Source: Diaporthe sp. PMI_573
Taxonomy: Eukaryota > Ascomycota > Sordariomycetes > Diaporthales > Diaporthaceae
DNA: 64,000 nt
Direction of reading: 5' to 3'
NCBI GenBank assembly: GCA_021399435.1
Contig: JAJTUP010000038.1
Span: 248,001-312,000 of the forward strand
Part shown: one piece after another, positions 31,200 through 42,559 of the stretch
Numbering within the stretch: position 1 is the stretch's first letter
How the letters are laid out: the number at the start of each line of letters is the position of its first letter
The notes under the pieces: generated by a model
Told to the model about the DNA's origin: nothing
The model's database searches: none
What the model saw: only the letters and a program-made list of their open reading frames with translations
Program-made: the position numbers and the translations under genes

Positions 31200-32178
31200 A
31201 TGAACACCCAACGGGCAGCATGGCGCCTCCTCAGGGGCGTTGCGCCCACAACGGCACGGAGGCGTAACTTCTCCCAGATGCCCAGCCGATGGGGTCCGAC
31301 AGCTTCGATCCCGATGCCGTACATCACAGAAGTCACAGTACGCCTGAGCATGCCCCAGCCAGCTCGGCACCACCCTATAGCATCCGCTGATTGATATAGT
31401 CCGGTGGATGGAGGACATGTGCGTCTTTCTCCCGACCATTGCCGCCGCGTCGCTGGCAGGACGATCTTGCTGACGCGTGGACTTGAACCAGCCGACATCT
31501 TCTCCAAGTTATTACAGGTGCGCAGCCAACTCCATGTCCTCTCTTACACCCCTTGCATTCGATACTCGAAATGAGGTAGAAGACAAGTAGAGAACGCCCA
31601 GCTGACTCCCCGCCCCTGTCAAGGAACGAATTGTCTGCCTCAACGGCCCCATAGACGACACCGTCTCCGCCGCCATCGTGGCCCAGCTCCTATGGCTCGA
31701 GTCCGACGCCCCCGAGAAGCCCATCACCATGTACATCAACTCCCCCGGCGGCGAGATCAGCTCCGGGCTGGCCATATACGACACCATGTCCTACATCCAG
31801 TCGCCCGTGTCGACCGTCTGCGTCGGCGCCGCCGCCTCCATGGCCGCCATCCTGCTGCTGGGCGGCGAGGCCGGCAAGCGCTACGCCCTGCCGCACAGCT
31901 CCGTAATGGTCCACCAGCCCCTGGGCGGCACACAGGGCCAGGCCTCCGATATCGTCATCTACGCCACCCAGATCCAGCGCATCCGCACCCAGGTCAACGA
32001 CATCGTGCGCCGGCACCTCAACCAGTCGTTTGGCTTTGACAAGTACGACGCCCAGACTGTCAATGACATGATGGAGAGGGATCGGTATCTGATGGCGCAC
32101 GAGGCCAAGGAGATGGGCATCGTGGATGAGATCTTGCTCAAGCGGCCTGCGAAGGCGGAGAAGAAGGACGGCGAGTAG
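31200..32178 (+). CDS. clpP: Mitochondrial ATP-dependent Clp protease proteolytic subunit
   Basis: Four exons: 31200-31337, 31400-31418 (19 nt), 31492-31517 (26 nt) and 31624-32178, giving 245 residues. The two tiny exons are needed to read ITEVTSGGWRTSDIFSKLLQ, the conserved N-terminal region of ClpP, and the phases agree. The first 30 residues (MNTQRAAWRLLRG..., Arg-rich) look like a mitochondrial presequence. The catalytic triad is present: Ser about 133 (GAAASMAA), His about 158 (MVHQPLGG) and Asp about 214 (MERDRY). ClpP forms a barrel protease in the matrix that works with ClpX to degrade unfolded proteins. Confidence 0.93.
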
Positions 32179-33937
32179 TCGGGGTGCGCTCGAGAGAGGT
32201 GGCTTCGCTGAGGGAGGGCAGGCTCATGCGACTGAATACTGGTAATGATGACCCTGAAGGCGGTGGGAAGAAAGCAGATGCGTATGGGTAGCTCTTTGTG
32301 CTGCGGGGTGATGTGTTTGTGGATGCGTAGTCAGGCGCGAGCGACCCTTGACAGCATGCCCCCAGCAGACGGGCCTCCTTAGCTACTTGCAGCTTCACAG
32401 ATACACTCGCATTCACTCATCACACAAAGTCATCCGATCTTCCTGCACCCCTGCAGCCCACGCGCCCTGCCTTGATAAACCAGCCGATTCCAACCCAGAT
32501 CAATACCGGCCCTCCTGCCAACCCGTCTGGTCAAGTGGTTAGTTCCACCGTGCCTGGGGTTTCGTGCAGGAGATACTACTAGCCGCGGGATAAACTTAGA
32601 GCTCGCTGGTTCGAGCCTCCCTGGTAGTATACCGCGGAATTACGAGATAAAGTACGCGATGAGAGATGTAAGCGCTGGTCGCCGAACTCTTTTGCCTCTT
32701 GTGTTCTCTTTCCCCCACTTTTTGCCATCGTCCTCAGTTTGCTCATGAACGATCTCCACCTGAATCTGGGCATCGTGTGGGTTTTAGTTTCGCAAACGCT
32801 CAATCAAGGCCCTTCAAGCAAGCATCATTTGCAAGTCATCGCAGGCTCCCAACGTTTCAGCTGCGCACAGCATTTGAGTGGGGGGAGGATTGAGGTGCAT
32901 AACACTTTCCAATTTGTCAATCTTGAGTAGCTTTCCGTTCTTGACTTATTGCTATGTACATATGAGCTTAACTTTCCAACCCGCCCTACATCTTCAATTG
33001 CAAACTTTACTAATGAGCGCTAGAGCTGTTGCGTGTGACGCATGGAAGCTGAAGTCTCCTCGGACTCAATCCAAACACGTGGACCGTTGGGGTCCCTATA
33101 ATGGAACTTCATGCCAGCCGACCAAGGGATGGCCTGAGCCTCACTGGACGTCACAGTGTCCTTTACGGCGTGCATCTCGAGGGAGCATTACGCTCCGCAC
33201 GGAAGGGAGGGATGGTCGAAGGGAATGGGATCGCGGTTGCCTGCCATGAGATTCATGATGACAAGCTTAACCTCAACGTTCAAAGAGGTTCGGCAGCGTA
33301 ATCAGCAGGATAATCGGCATTGTGAGTACCATGTCTTTGGAAATCCTCTGGCCCCTGTAGCTTAAGGGTCTGCCTTTGGAAGCCAAGAAGGCCTGGCGTG
33401 TAGATACGGGGGCCTTCCTGCAGTCCCATGGGGTGAGTAAACTCGGAGACTCTACAGCAATTAATCACGCAGACACTGACAATGTGAAGCGCCCTGACGT
33501 GTTCGACGCGGTCGTGCTCGAGCGGCTCCGGTGGCTCACCACTGTAGACCTCTCGGATAGCGAGTCTTCCTAGCCAAGCGCTCGTTACTCGTTCCCAAAG
33601 AGCCAGGTTTGAAGGTGATGTTCTCTAGGAATCGCTTCCTCCGTAGAGGCTCGTTCGCTTCGCTGTCAGTCGGACTCGCAAAAGCTCGCCGCATACATGA
33701 CAGCACGGGAACTACGTAGGTATACATACGATCCCAACTGGGTGACGACATCAAAGAGGGGACCGGTTGCGGAGTGCAGAAGTCATGAACATCATTGCCA
33801 TAAATTGCTTATTTCCGAGTCCGTACAAATATGTGCAGCCCAGCACTGCGTGCTCCATTTGCCATTTTAGACTAAGTCATGAATCTGGGCGCTGGCTCAT
33901 GAGGCAGCCGCCCGCATCACCTCTCCCAAGACCGCAA
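32179..33937. other. Long intergenic region (1.8 kb)
   Basis: Between ClpP and the GFA-family gene. Apart from a tRNA-like relic near 32521-32625 I see no supported gene. Open frames are short and overlap in several frames. Confidence 0.45.
32521..32625 (+). pseudogene. tRNA-like relic (possibly tRNA-Glu)
   Basis: An A-box-like TGGTCAAGTGGTTAG at 32528, an anticodon-arm-like CCTGG...TTTC...CAGG at 32553-32570 and a B-box-like GGTTCGA at 32608 occur in tRNA order. The acceptor ends do not pair, the T stem is poor, and about 35 extra bases separate the anticodon arm from the B box. If it derives from a tRNA it is not functional. A chance match is possible. Confidence 0.25.
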
Positions 33938-34393
33938 CTATTCATTCTGCGCAGTGCCAGGAATGGCAGACAGCCAAGACGGCCGGTTCCCGACGAACAG
34001 CTCAGCCAGCGGCTTCGCATCCTCCAGGGAGTCGCCGTCCAGTGTCCCCGCCTTGATGATCTTGTTGGTTCCATACGTCTCGGTCTCGCGCCATATGGTA
34101 GTGCCGCAGTCCCCGCAGAAAAATGATGTGATTGTCTTGCCGCTCCTGGCCGTCGTCTTGAACTCCTTGGGTTTGCCTTTGGTCAACGAGAAGCCATCGC
34201 CCTCGACAAGCACGTTGGTGGAGAATACAGAGCCAGTCGTCTTGCGACAGTCAAGACAGAAGCAGAGTGACTGGATTGTTTCAGCGATCTTGCTAGAATG
34301 TTGATGAATTCGCTGTAGTTTACTCACCTTGGCCGTGACCTCGCCCGTAGACTCGATGCGGACCGCGCCGCAGACGCAACCTCCTTGAACCAT
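33938..34393 (-). CDS. GFA-family zinc protein (CENP-V/GFA domain)
   Basis: Reverse strand, exons 34393-34328 and 34270-33938 with a 57-nt intron (GTGAGT...CCAG), 132 residues. Cysteine pairs typical of this fold are present: CVCGAV at the N-terminus, CFCLDCRKTTGS right after the intron, and FFCGDCGTTIW in the middle. The family is named for glutathione-dependent formaldehyde-activating enzyme, but most fungal members have no demonstrated activity. Length and spacing are normal, and the protein has no signal peptide. Confidence 0.9.
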   Translation of the reverse strand: MVQGGCVCGAVRIESTGEVTAKVSKLQRIHQHSSKIAETIQSLCFCLDCRKTTGSVFSTNVLVEGDGFSLTKGKPKEFKTTARSGKTITSFFCGDCGTTIWRETETYGTNKIIKAGTLDGDSLEDAKPLAELFVGNRPSWLSAIPGTAQNE

Positions 34394-35482
34394 AGTGTAG
34401 TGATGTGTAGGATTTTCGGGGGTGATAACAGTGCAAGCAAGTTGGAGCTAGGTGGCGTGATGGGCAAAACAGAAGAGAATAGTTAAATTCCAACCCTTGA
34501 CCAAGATATTTATATTACCACTAGCCTCTCCATCACGGATACCGACTCCGAATGGATGCATCAGTGGATGAGACATCCCTTGGCACATTTCAAAGCTGCC
34601 CTTTTCCCGACTGCAGGCGGCCGCCCAAGTTTTTTCCATGTGTTACGTGCACTGGTACTACATTGGGAACAAGAGCCAATGAGACGGGCGCAAAGTGTCG
34701 CTGACCTCAGCGGTTGCAGGGCAAATCACGGCGTCTGCTCTAGCAAGGCGCGCCCTTGGGACGGGATCCGAATCCGCGATGTGGGGCCCTGTGAGGGCTG
34801 AAGAACCCCAAGGCCAGAGCGGCATGATGACTTGCATTTTGTGGCTTTGATTAGTATTTGTGTACAAATCAGGTTTGAACTGAAATTATATCAAAGTAGG
34901 ACGACTTTTAGTATCCGACACATTCACCGTCTCGCTCATAAACATACGAATACTAGTAGTCAAGTATTATGGTGAGGTTTAAGGGACCCTCCTGCCTAGA
35001 TGCTTGGCATCGAGTGATGAGCAACTTGAAGTGTGTTCAAGAGCCTACGAAATTCCAATTTATCCCGGTAAAATCTCTCAATTCGTAGGGTTTCGTCCTT
35101 GAAAGTGTTCAGTAGGAATCTCGCTACCTGCTGTGATGTCGATTCTATTCGCTTAGTGTTCAGCTCATTGGTCACCTTCGCAACTCGTTGCGGTCCGCGA
35201 ACATGATCTCTTCGTTCTCAATAATGAACTTGTAACACGCATTCATTAACAATCGATTCATGCATCGTAGAAGAGCCTATCAATCGCATACTGCAACCCA
35301 TTGACATCGAAATTCCTCCAGTCATTGATCAACCTAATACGATCCTTGCCGTCGGTGACTCCACAATATATAATCCCACTTCGAGGCCTTGATACTATCG
35401 AAGCAAATTTCTCTAAATCCTAACCCTGTTTAGGGGCTGCGTCAAAGGAACCTGCTGCCGCCCGACTACCGCTCCTAATCTT
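34394..35482. other. Intergenic region
   Basis: About 1.1 kb with no convincing coding frame. The right half is AT-rich. Nothing else was recognised. Confidence 0.45.
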
Positions 35483-36316
35483 TCATAACTTCTCGAGAAA
35501 CTGAACCACCCGTCGCCGCCACCCATGCCTCTGTGCGAGTTGAACGATGTACGCAATAGAGAGCTCAGTGAGTGTGAGTATGAGACCAAGCAGGATAAAT
35601 AATGGCGAAGCGACGAATTCCTTGGCGAGCTCTCCAAGTAGCTTCCAAAAGCTTCTACCTTCCCCCGACTTTCCTGCCTCGTTCTTCTTCGTGGGCTTCA
35701 GCCAATTTGTGGGTAATCCGTAATCCTTCTCCATCCGACTGAACAACTCATTCCTATAATCTTCTGCACTTTTGGTAGATGGTCTTCTCCCTTCTCTCTC
35801 TCTTTCCCTCAGTATCTTTGTGCACGGGTCATTTTCGCCAAACTTCTGTCGTACGAATCCATGGTATTGATCATGGTAGCACCGAGCTAGAGGGTCGGAT
35901 AGTTCTACATAGGCCAGTTGAACCCAGTAGTATTGATCACGGGTCTCTTGGATGTTCCCTTCTTGTACGGTATCCGGATGTAAGTAAGTCGATTGCTCAC
36001 GCCATGCTTCGGTTATAGCGTCTTGGTCGGCCCCGTAGTCAACGCCGAGGATTTCATAATGTGTGAGCTGGCCAGTGATACTTGACGTACTGCCAGGTGT
36101 TTTGAAGTAGCCGTACAGCGCTATTTCAATGATGAAAATACCAAGGCACACCCTGATAAGGTAATCGCAAACCTGCGCGACAACTTCGGACCACGTGCGG
36201 CGAAGTGGCTGTGGCGGCGGCAACCTCTCGCAGGAGACAAATCTAGGGCCCGGCGGAGACGGGTACGGCGCGTCCAAGGCGCCTTGATAGATGCTTGGCC
36301 TGCCGCCGTAATTCAT
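35483..36316 (-). CDS. Membrane-anchored J-domain protein
   Basis: Reverse strand, one exon. I start at ATG 36316 (MNYGGRPSIYQG), giving 277 residues; the open frame continues to 36535 but begins there with GTG. A hydrophobic segment (VCLGIFIIEIALYGYF, about residues 58-73) precedes the J domain (HYEILGVDYGADQ, YLHPD with the intact HPD tripeptide, YVELSDPLARCYHDQY). A charged region follows, then a second hydrophobic segment (LFILLGLILTLTELSIAYIV) near the C-terminus. J proteins stimulate Hsp70 ATPase; the two membrane segments suggest action at an organelle membrane. The locus is flanked by non-coding DNA, and the domain is divergent. Confidence 0.72.
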   Translation of the reverse strand: MNYGGRPSIYQGALDAPYPSPPGPRFVSCERLPPPQPLRRTWSEVVAQVCDYLIRVCLGIFIIEIALYGYFKTPGSTSSITGQLTHYEILGVDYGADQDAITEAWREQSTYLHPDTVQEGNIQETRDQYYWVQLAYVELSDPLARCYHDQYHGFVRQKFGENDPCTKILREREREGRRPSTKSAEDYRNELFSRMEKDYGLPTNWLKPTKKNEAGKSGEGRSFWKLLGELAKEFVASPLFILLGLILTLTELSIAYIVQLAQRHGWRRRVVQFLEKL

Positions 36317-37659
36317 ATTCGTTAGGTCGGCTTCTCTGTGGGCAATTGGGAGTTTTTGACATATGTGAACGACTGAGATGAAACCAAGAAGATCTGGTGT
36401 GGATTGGAAAAACAGACCTCCGATTACAGTGACATATACCACAAGTTTGAAAGGAAGTGCCCGATCCGGCCTTGCCTCCAAACCTCTGGTCTCGGTCAAG
36501 CACAATGAGCACGGGTTACCCTCCCAAAATCGCACATGAAATCCGCTTTATGATGCGCTAGCAATTCCTGCTTTGTTCATCCTACAGAATTCAACAAATT
36601 CGAGTGATAAAATTCCAATGCTGTATACCAGTGGTCTGAAACTTCATGCGTTGGATATCAGACGATGGCCTCCCAACTTTGTGGAGCGCTCAACATATAC
36701 CAAGTTTCCGACCGAAATACACATGACCTGGTCTGCTAGGGTTCCTCGTAAGATCAAAAACAGACACTTCTGTTCGATGGTTGTCCTGAAACCTTTAGAA
36801 AATTCTCGGCTCAAATGGTAGCCAAGAATTTTTGACCATTAGTGGCCGCGCCAAGGCATGCGGCTTTATTGCACTCAAAAATGCGATGTCATTTGGAAAT
36901 GCGCACAAAGCATGATCGTAGTCGGAGAATTGAGTTCACCCAGAGCGTCCTCACTTCAAAGTTGGAATTCCTGCCCGCACCTGCACTCCAACATTTGAAC
37001 ACCGCCATTATCCCGACAACAGTGTGCATAGCAATTTTGACCAGAACTGGAGATGTGTTCAACTTACCAAGTTGCGAGTATTTTCAAAGAAATCACGGTG
37101 TGACTCTCAAAAATGAGTAGATTCAACCCGTCAAATGGAGGGGCTGCTGCTTGCGGCAAACCGATCAATGCGTCTAGTCCCTTTGCGGCGTTCCGTCTCC
37201 CTGACGACAATGCAGTGTGCTGATGTAACACGTTTGATACAGAGATCCTAACGCCTGGGTACCTAACTACTTTCATAAGTACTGAGGTAGTTATAAAGAG
37301 TCAGCTCATGCGATTTGCTGTCTCTGCATCAAGTATTTTTGTTCACCGAGGCACAGGGATCACGACATCATGGATAGGTATCCAGGGCCTATGCGTGGAA
37401 CTATGGTATATTGAATGACTTTCCTGCGGATGTTAATCAGGGCTCATGTCCCTTGTAATTTTGGAGTTGTACCATGCGCAATAAGAAGATTGCTAACGCA
37501 TAAGAGGTGCGAAAATGCCCCAGCAGCCGTCATCCCGGCCTCCGCGATGTGGCCGTATGTTGATATCAGGAAACGGTCACAGTACTAATACTGCAATCAT
37601 ACGTTGCCGGCATATTATATTCTGTAAACAATTTGATCGAGCAGGGGCTTAACCTTGAT
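36317..37659. other. AT-rich intergenic region
   Basis: About 1.3 kb of AT-rich sequence with no supported gene, leading into the decayed M3 peptidase locus. Confidence 0.45.
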
Positions 37660-40062
37660 GGGGCCTTTCTCATGCTGGAACAAGTCCATCAAATCAGGAG
37701 TGAATATCCACGTCAGAGTCTTAGACTTCGTACAAGAGCATCTGCCGTCGGCTTATGACCGAGAAACTTTTCTATCATCTTCAGCCCATCGCTGCTGCCA
37801 CCAGGCTCAAGAATCACCTTTCTATATCGGTCCCAAGTTTTCTGACTCTGTGGGTTGGTGGCGAATGCTGTTTCATATAGTTCTGCACCAAATATCTGTG
37901 CACTGGCTTAAATTAGCATAGAACCTATTATTTTGGTTGCCTGTTTGGCTTCTGAGGCTAGCACGTACCTAAGATACGAGAAGTAGCCAGCGTCATAGCC
38001 GGACATCAAATGTCCAAAATGACAGTGGGCGGGACCCCATGTACTCGGCTCAGGGTTCCTCAGCAGAGTGAAATCTTCTTTGATACCATTGTAAAGCGCT
38101 GTTCCGTCTAGCTGCAAGAGAAATTCGCGGGCTGTAGGGTTGTGGACTGCCATGTCAAATATTGAATTTGCGCTACGCGTCCGTCAGAAAGGTTTCCCCC
38201 AGACTGGAAGAATGTTAAAAGACTCACGTCTGCTATAGAAGTCCCAGGGCCTTGTTCAGATTGCGGGTCGCGATTAGCTAATCAAGGAGCTCATCCGGAA
38301 TATATTCAGCCGGCAGGCTTCTCCCCGGGTGCTGAGCCCGCTATCTTTACAAGTAATCGGACCCTAATCTTGTATAGTGGCAGCTCATCCCCTTAAGCTC
38401 GCTACTATTCTAACACCAATTCTCGAGCATTGTGCTCAGAGCCTCGGAAAATTCTGCTGGTGCTCTCCAAGCATGATGTCGAGTGTGGATAGTCCGAGAC
38501 AGCAGGTCGTGGATACCGTGGCCGAGCTCTAGTAGACCGATGTTGTCAGTGTATAGTGCCATATTGAGGAGACAGAAGGACAAGACTAAAACTATATAAG
38601 CTTTAGGATCCTGCCATGAAACAAAGTCACTACTTCAGAATGCCTGAGTTGTGAGCATCCTGTGACAGCCGACGACAAGAAGTTGCACATCGAGATAGTG
38701 GCTAGATATACTCTTTTATCATTAGGCTTCAAGTATGACTGTTCTCCCTACGTTAGTCACCAATCAGTGAATCAATAAATGTAAACACTCACAGCCTGCA
38801 GGTTGACAGTTTTGGTTCCCTATATACTTTCCGTTGTTGTATAGGATATCTACAAACAGATACCCAATAAATTTATCTACATGCTCTTTTCTGTCGTCCC
38901 AGACTGCCCAAGCTTCCACATCCTCATGCCAAGTTCTGCCAGCCAGCTCTCCAGTTTCCATGGGCTGAAACCAAAGCTGTAGGCAAGACCCGAAGAGCCC
39001 CAACATTCTCAGTACAGTATTGCGAAATAGATAGTACTCCGAGACCAGTTCTTGATCTACCTGCTTCTCGTCCTCGAGCAATCGTACATAGTGGTGGAAG
39101 TCCCAAGGAAGTATCTCGTCGTCTCCTGGCTAGATCTTTATGGCTAGGTGCATCCTCTTTAATAATTTCAGCCGCTCCATCACTCCCCTACCTACTGGCA
39201 TCAGTTAGTCACGCATACTATTTAACATATCGTCCACCCAATTAGTTAAGGTGGCAATTCTTTCTTGTAGCTTTAATTCGGCATGGCTCTTAAATTCAAG
39301 TATACGGGTATTGTTATGCCGTAAAAGTACGACCCTCTTAAATAGTGCGATATTCTCTAAAAGCTTCTATTCGTTGCCGACAAATAACTTTTTTCTGGTG
39401 GCAGGGTTGCAGGCGTGCCTAAGGACAAGTAGCCTGTCCACACGCTTGCTATAGTCAATGTATACCTAATCCTTAGTCTTTTCAGTATGGCGTTAGACAT
39501 CTTGCATTGACACGCCCTCCAGATCTATAGGCATAAACCAAGCTCCCTCTGTATTATCTCTCGTGTTTCAATTAAATTCCTGGCAAAGCTGGCTAATTTC
39601 CTTGCAAGAATTAAGTAGCATCTCCATCTAGTCTAGACTCAATTTTTTATGCCTGACATTAGTAAACTCGCGCAACATACCCCGCACAGCCTTCGTATAC
39701 TCCTTATTGGGGAAATATCTTTCATCATTTACATCCCTGACAAGTAAGAATAGGTCTTGTCTTATCGCGAATTAAGCGGTATACTCGGACATTAATCTAG
39801 CCCCCTCCTCCGATGCGTCACGGCTCACTTGGTCGCGACCTGCGTAGCGATATATGTCTATCACAGCTTCTATGCCTTGAGTGAGGTTCTCCTCCTCAAG
39901 CCATGGTTGGATAACATTTGCAAATGTGGCTGTCTCGGGGGTCACGTTACGAGAAACCAAATCGTGGACTGCTTTTCGATCAGCGATGATACGCTGCATG
40001 GTAGGGATTACTTCGTCCGCTGCCAGCATTCTTGGCAAAGGCTGTGGTGCTCGTGAAGACAT
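37660..40062 (-). pseudogene. Decayed M3-family metallopeptidase (thimet oligopeptidase/saccharolysin type)
   Basis: Read on the reverse strand, fragments follow in the order of an M3 peptidase. N-terminus from ATG 40062 (VTPETATFANVIQPWL); a middle part with stops (RKKLFVGNE, then a stop, then LFKRVVLL at about 39400-39320); EYYLFRNTVLRMLGLF and TWHEDVEAWAVWD (39060-38880); the zinc region about 38520; FGHLMSGYDAGYFSYL (about 38020); and a C-terminus at about 37890-37710 (MIEKFLGHKPTADALV). The zinc site reads LELGH instead of HExGH, so the first zinc His is lost. At least five in-frame stops interrupt the 39.1-39.7 kb part. The surrounding DNA is AT-rich. It is clearly non-functional. Confidence 0.8.
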
Positions 40063-40230
40063 AATTGTAGTTCTTATGGACTCTTGAATGACACGGCTCA
40101 GCGACGCGTTATGCGTTTGAGGGACACTGGTGCAGGATGCGGGGATGACTTCGCCGTGCCGCATAGGAACACTTGATCCCGGTAACTGCGCCGCAAAGTC
40201 ACAGCCAAATTTCGTGGTTAGGTGGTCCAC

Positions 40231-40999
40231 GGGTGGACGGCGTAATTGTTAACCGACGTTTGGCGACGATAGGTAAAGTGCCATACGAATACAGACAGAG
40301 CTGAGTGTACACTCAGCCACTCACAATGTACTATAGATAGGAGACACTGGTCCACTTCCCCGTGATACGTGGACCCTTCAAGGGACAGTGATAAGGGTTG
40401 TTTCCCGCATGTGTTTCCGCAAGGAATTGACGGTGAGTCTACGGTTCCGTAACCCCAGGTGTGCGTTTGAGAGATGAGAGCTTGAGGCTTGTACTGCCGG
40501 TACAGATAGGCAAGGAGTGAACGTAACGCTGATTATGCGGTACATGTCATCCTTAGTATTACACCCAGCGTTTGAAAGGACACAATGCCGATAGCAGGAA
40601 TTATGGACACAATGGTGGCACGTGACCTAGAAATCCGGAGCGGAAAAGCAGTGCAGCTTTTCCGAGGCGGACAATGTTGTCGGGTTCTAGAAATTATGGC
40701 CGAGTTGATCTTGACCTAATGTAATGAGGACCCCTGACAATTGGCAAGTAGGATCAACTAGTATCGCGCGAGTCATTGGTTTGGATACTACGGTAGCCGT
40801 AGTTATTGACCCATAACCCCATGACCTTCTTGTGTAATAGCTTGTATTTTGACGGCTTGGCTTGAGCTATAGTCGATGAAGCTAGCTGAATGGAACGATG
40901 CCCTCGCTTCCCAGCGCGGTTATTAAGCCTGGTCCTCCAGAAACTATCCTGTGCATCCGTTGAAGTCATCTATGTCTTCTATCCATTCGTCTTGCTGCG
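40231..40999. other. Intergenic region upstream of the tannase-family gene
   Basis: About 770 bases with no supported gene. It is the likely promoter region of the esterase gene at 41000. Confidence 0.45.
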
Positions 41000-42559
41000 A
41001 TGAAGACAAACCTTCTACTCCGGCCTCTGCTTCTTGCAGGGAGACAGAATTCTTCTTCAGAAATAGATTGTGATGGCCTTTCCCGACAGATAACTTTGCC
41101 AAATGTCACAATTCACGAAGCCAGATATGTCTCGGCCGGCACCAACCTTACTTTCCCCATCGACCATCCGACTTGCAGCCCCCAGTCTCAAGTCGTCAGC
41201 ACCAATGTTTGCCAAGTCTCCCTGACCGCAACCACTGGACCTCAAAGCCAGATCAGATTCCAAATTTGGCTGCCAATCGACTGGAATGGCCGTTTCCTTG
41301 GCGTAGGCAATGGAGGCATGAGTGGCTGTATCAAATACAACGACATCAACTACGGTGCCTCGCATGGCTTTGCTACCATCGGGAGCAACAACGGCCACGA
41401 CGGAACTTCTGGCTTGCCTTTTCTCAATAATTCCGGAGTGGTCGAAGACTACGTTTCTCGCGCTATCCACACCGAATCTGTTCTTGGAAAGGCAATAACT
41501 GAGCAGTTTTACGAGGCCAAGCCGCACAAGAGCTATTATCTCGGATGCTCCACAGGCGGCCGGCAGGGATTCAAGGAAGCGCAAGATTTCCCCGAAGACT
41601 TTGATGGGATCGTAGCTGGCGCACCAGCTTTCGACTTGAATGCTCTCATGTACTGGACTGGTCAATTTTTTCTCAAGACAGGAGGCCGCGACTCTCCCAA
41701 CTTCATCTCGGCGGCTCAGTGGAATCTTGTCGTTGAGGATGTGCTCAAGCAGTGCGATGGCCTCGATGGATTCATTGATGGGGTTATCGAGGATCCAGAC
41801 CTGTGCAACTATCGTCCCGAGGCACTGATTTGTGGCGACAAGGCAGGAGACTGTCTGACCGGGGCCCAGGCTCAAATAGTTCGGGCGGTGTTTGAGCCCG
41901 TGTACGTTGGCGGAACTCTCGTCTACCCTCGTCTTCAACCTGGCGCCAATTCTACTCTACGTTTCTTTACTGGAGAGCCACACGACTATCCCAACGATTG
42001 GTTTCGATACGCTATATACAATGACCCCGGATGGGACATCGCGACACTTTCTTCCAAAGATTGGGAGTCGGCATCAAAGAAGAACCCCGATAATGCGGCC
42101 ACGTGGAAGGGTGATCTGTCTAGTGCTCGCGACGCGGGGGCCAAAATTCTCCACTTCCACGGCCTTGAGGATAACGCGATAAGCAGCGACAACTCGGCTC
42201 GTTATTACAATCACGTGTCGCAGACTATGGGATTGTCATCCGATGAACTGGATGAATTTTACAGATACTTTCGAATTTCCGGGATGGCCCATTGTCGAGA
42301 TGGAAACGGAGCGAGCTTCATCGGTGCCAGCCAGGAAACATTTGCGACTTTTGATCCGGCGAGCAATGTTCTTGCCGCTATTGTCGACTGGGTTGAGAAC
42401 GGGAAGGCTCCCGAGTCGATTCTCGGGACCAAGTACGCGGGCGGATCCAAGAGCTCCGGTCAAGTTCTGGCGCAAAGAAGACACTGTAAATACCCGCGGC
42501 GGAATGTGTATCAAGGTCACGGAGACGCCACATCGGCCGATAGCTGGCGTTGCGTATAA
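41000..42559 (+). CDS. Tannase / feruloyl esterase family protein
   Basis: Single exon of 519 residues from ATG 41000. The nucleophile motif is GCSTGGRQG (Ser about 184), the acid is in HGLEDNAIS and the His is in SGMAHC. The Cys before the Ser and the Cys after the His form the disulfide pair that defines this family. The C-terminus (HCKYPRRNVYQGHGD, SWRCV) is typical. Family members hydrolyse gallate, ferulate or related esters of plant material outside the cell. The N-terminal hydrophobic stretch (LLLRPLLLAG) is short for a signal peptide, so either the true start is upstream or secretion is inefficient. No intron is needed. Confidence 0.92.
   Translation: MKTNLLLRPLLLAGRQNSSSEIDCDGLSRQITLPNVTIHEARYVSAGTNLTFPIDHPTCSPQSQVVSTNVCQVSLTATTGPQSQIRFQIWLPIDWNGRFLGVGNGGMSGCIKYNDINYGASHGFATIGSNNGHDGTSGLPFLNNSGVVEDYVSRAIHTESVLGKAITEQFYEAKPHKSYYLGCSTGGRQGFKEAQDFPEDFDGIVAGAPAFDLNALMYWTGQFFLKTGGRDSPNFISAAQWNLVVEDVLKQCDGLDGFIDGVIEDPDLCNYRPEALICGDKAGDCLTGAQAQIVRAVFEPVYVGGTLVYPRLQPGANSTLRFFTGEPHDYPNDWFRYAIYNDPGWDIATLSSKDWESASKKNPDNAATWKGDLSSARDAGAKILHFHGLEDNAISSDNSARYYNHVSQTMGLSSDELDEFYRYFRISGMAHCRDGNGASFIGASQETFATFDPASNVLAAIVDWVENGKAPESILGTKYAGGSKSSGQVLAQRRHCKYPRRNVYQGHGDATSADSWRCV

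Noticed and set aside
37655..37921. Forward frame of 88 codons
   Set aside because: It lies opposite the C-terminal part of the M3 peptidase pseudogene, which is the recognisable strand.
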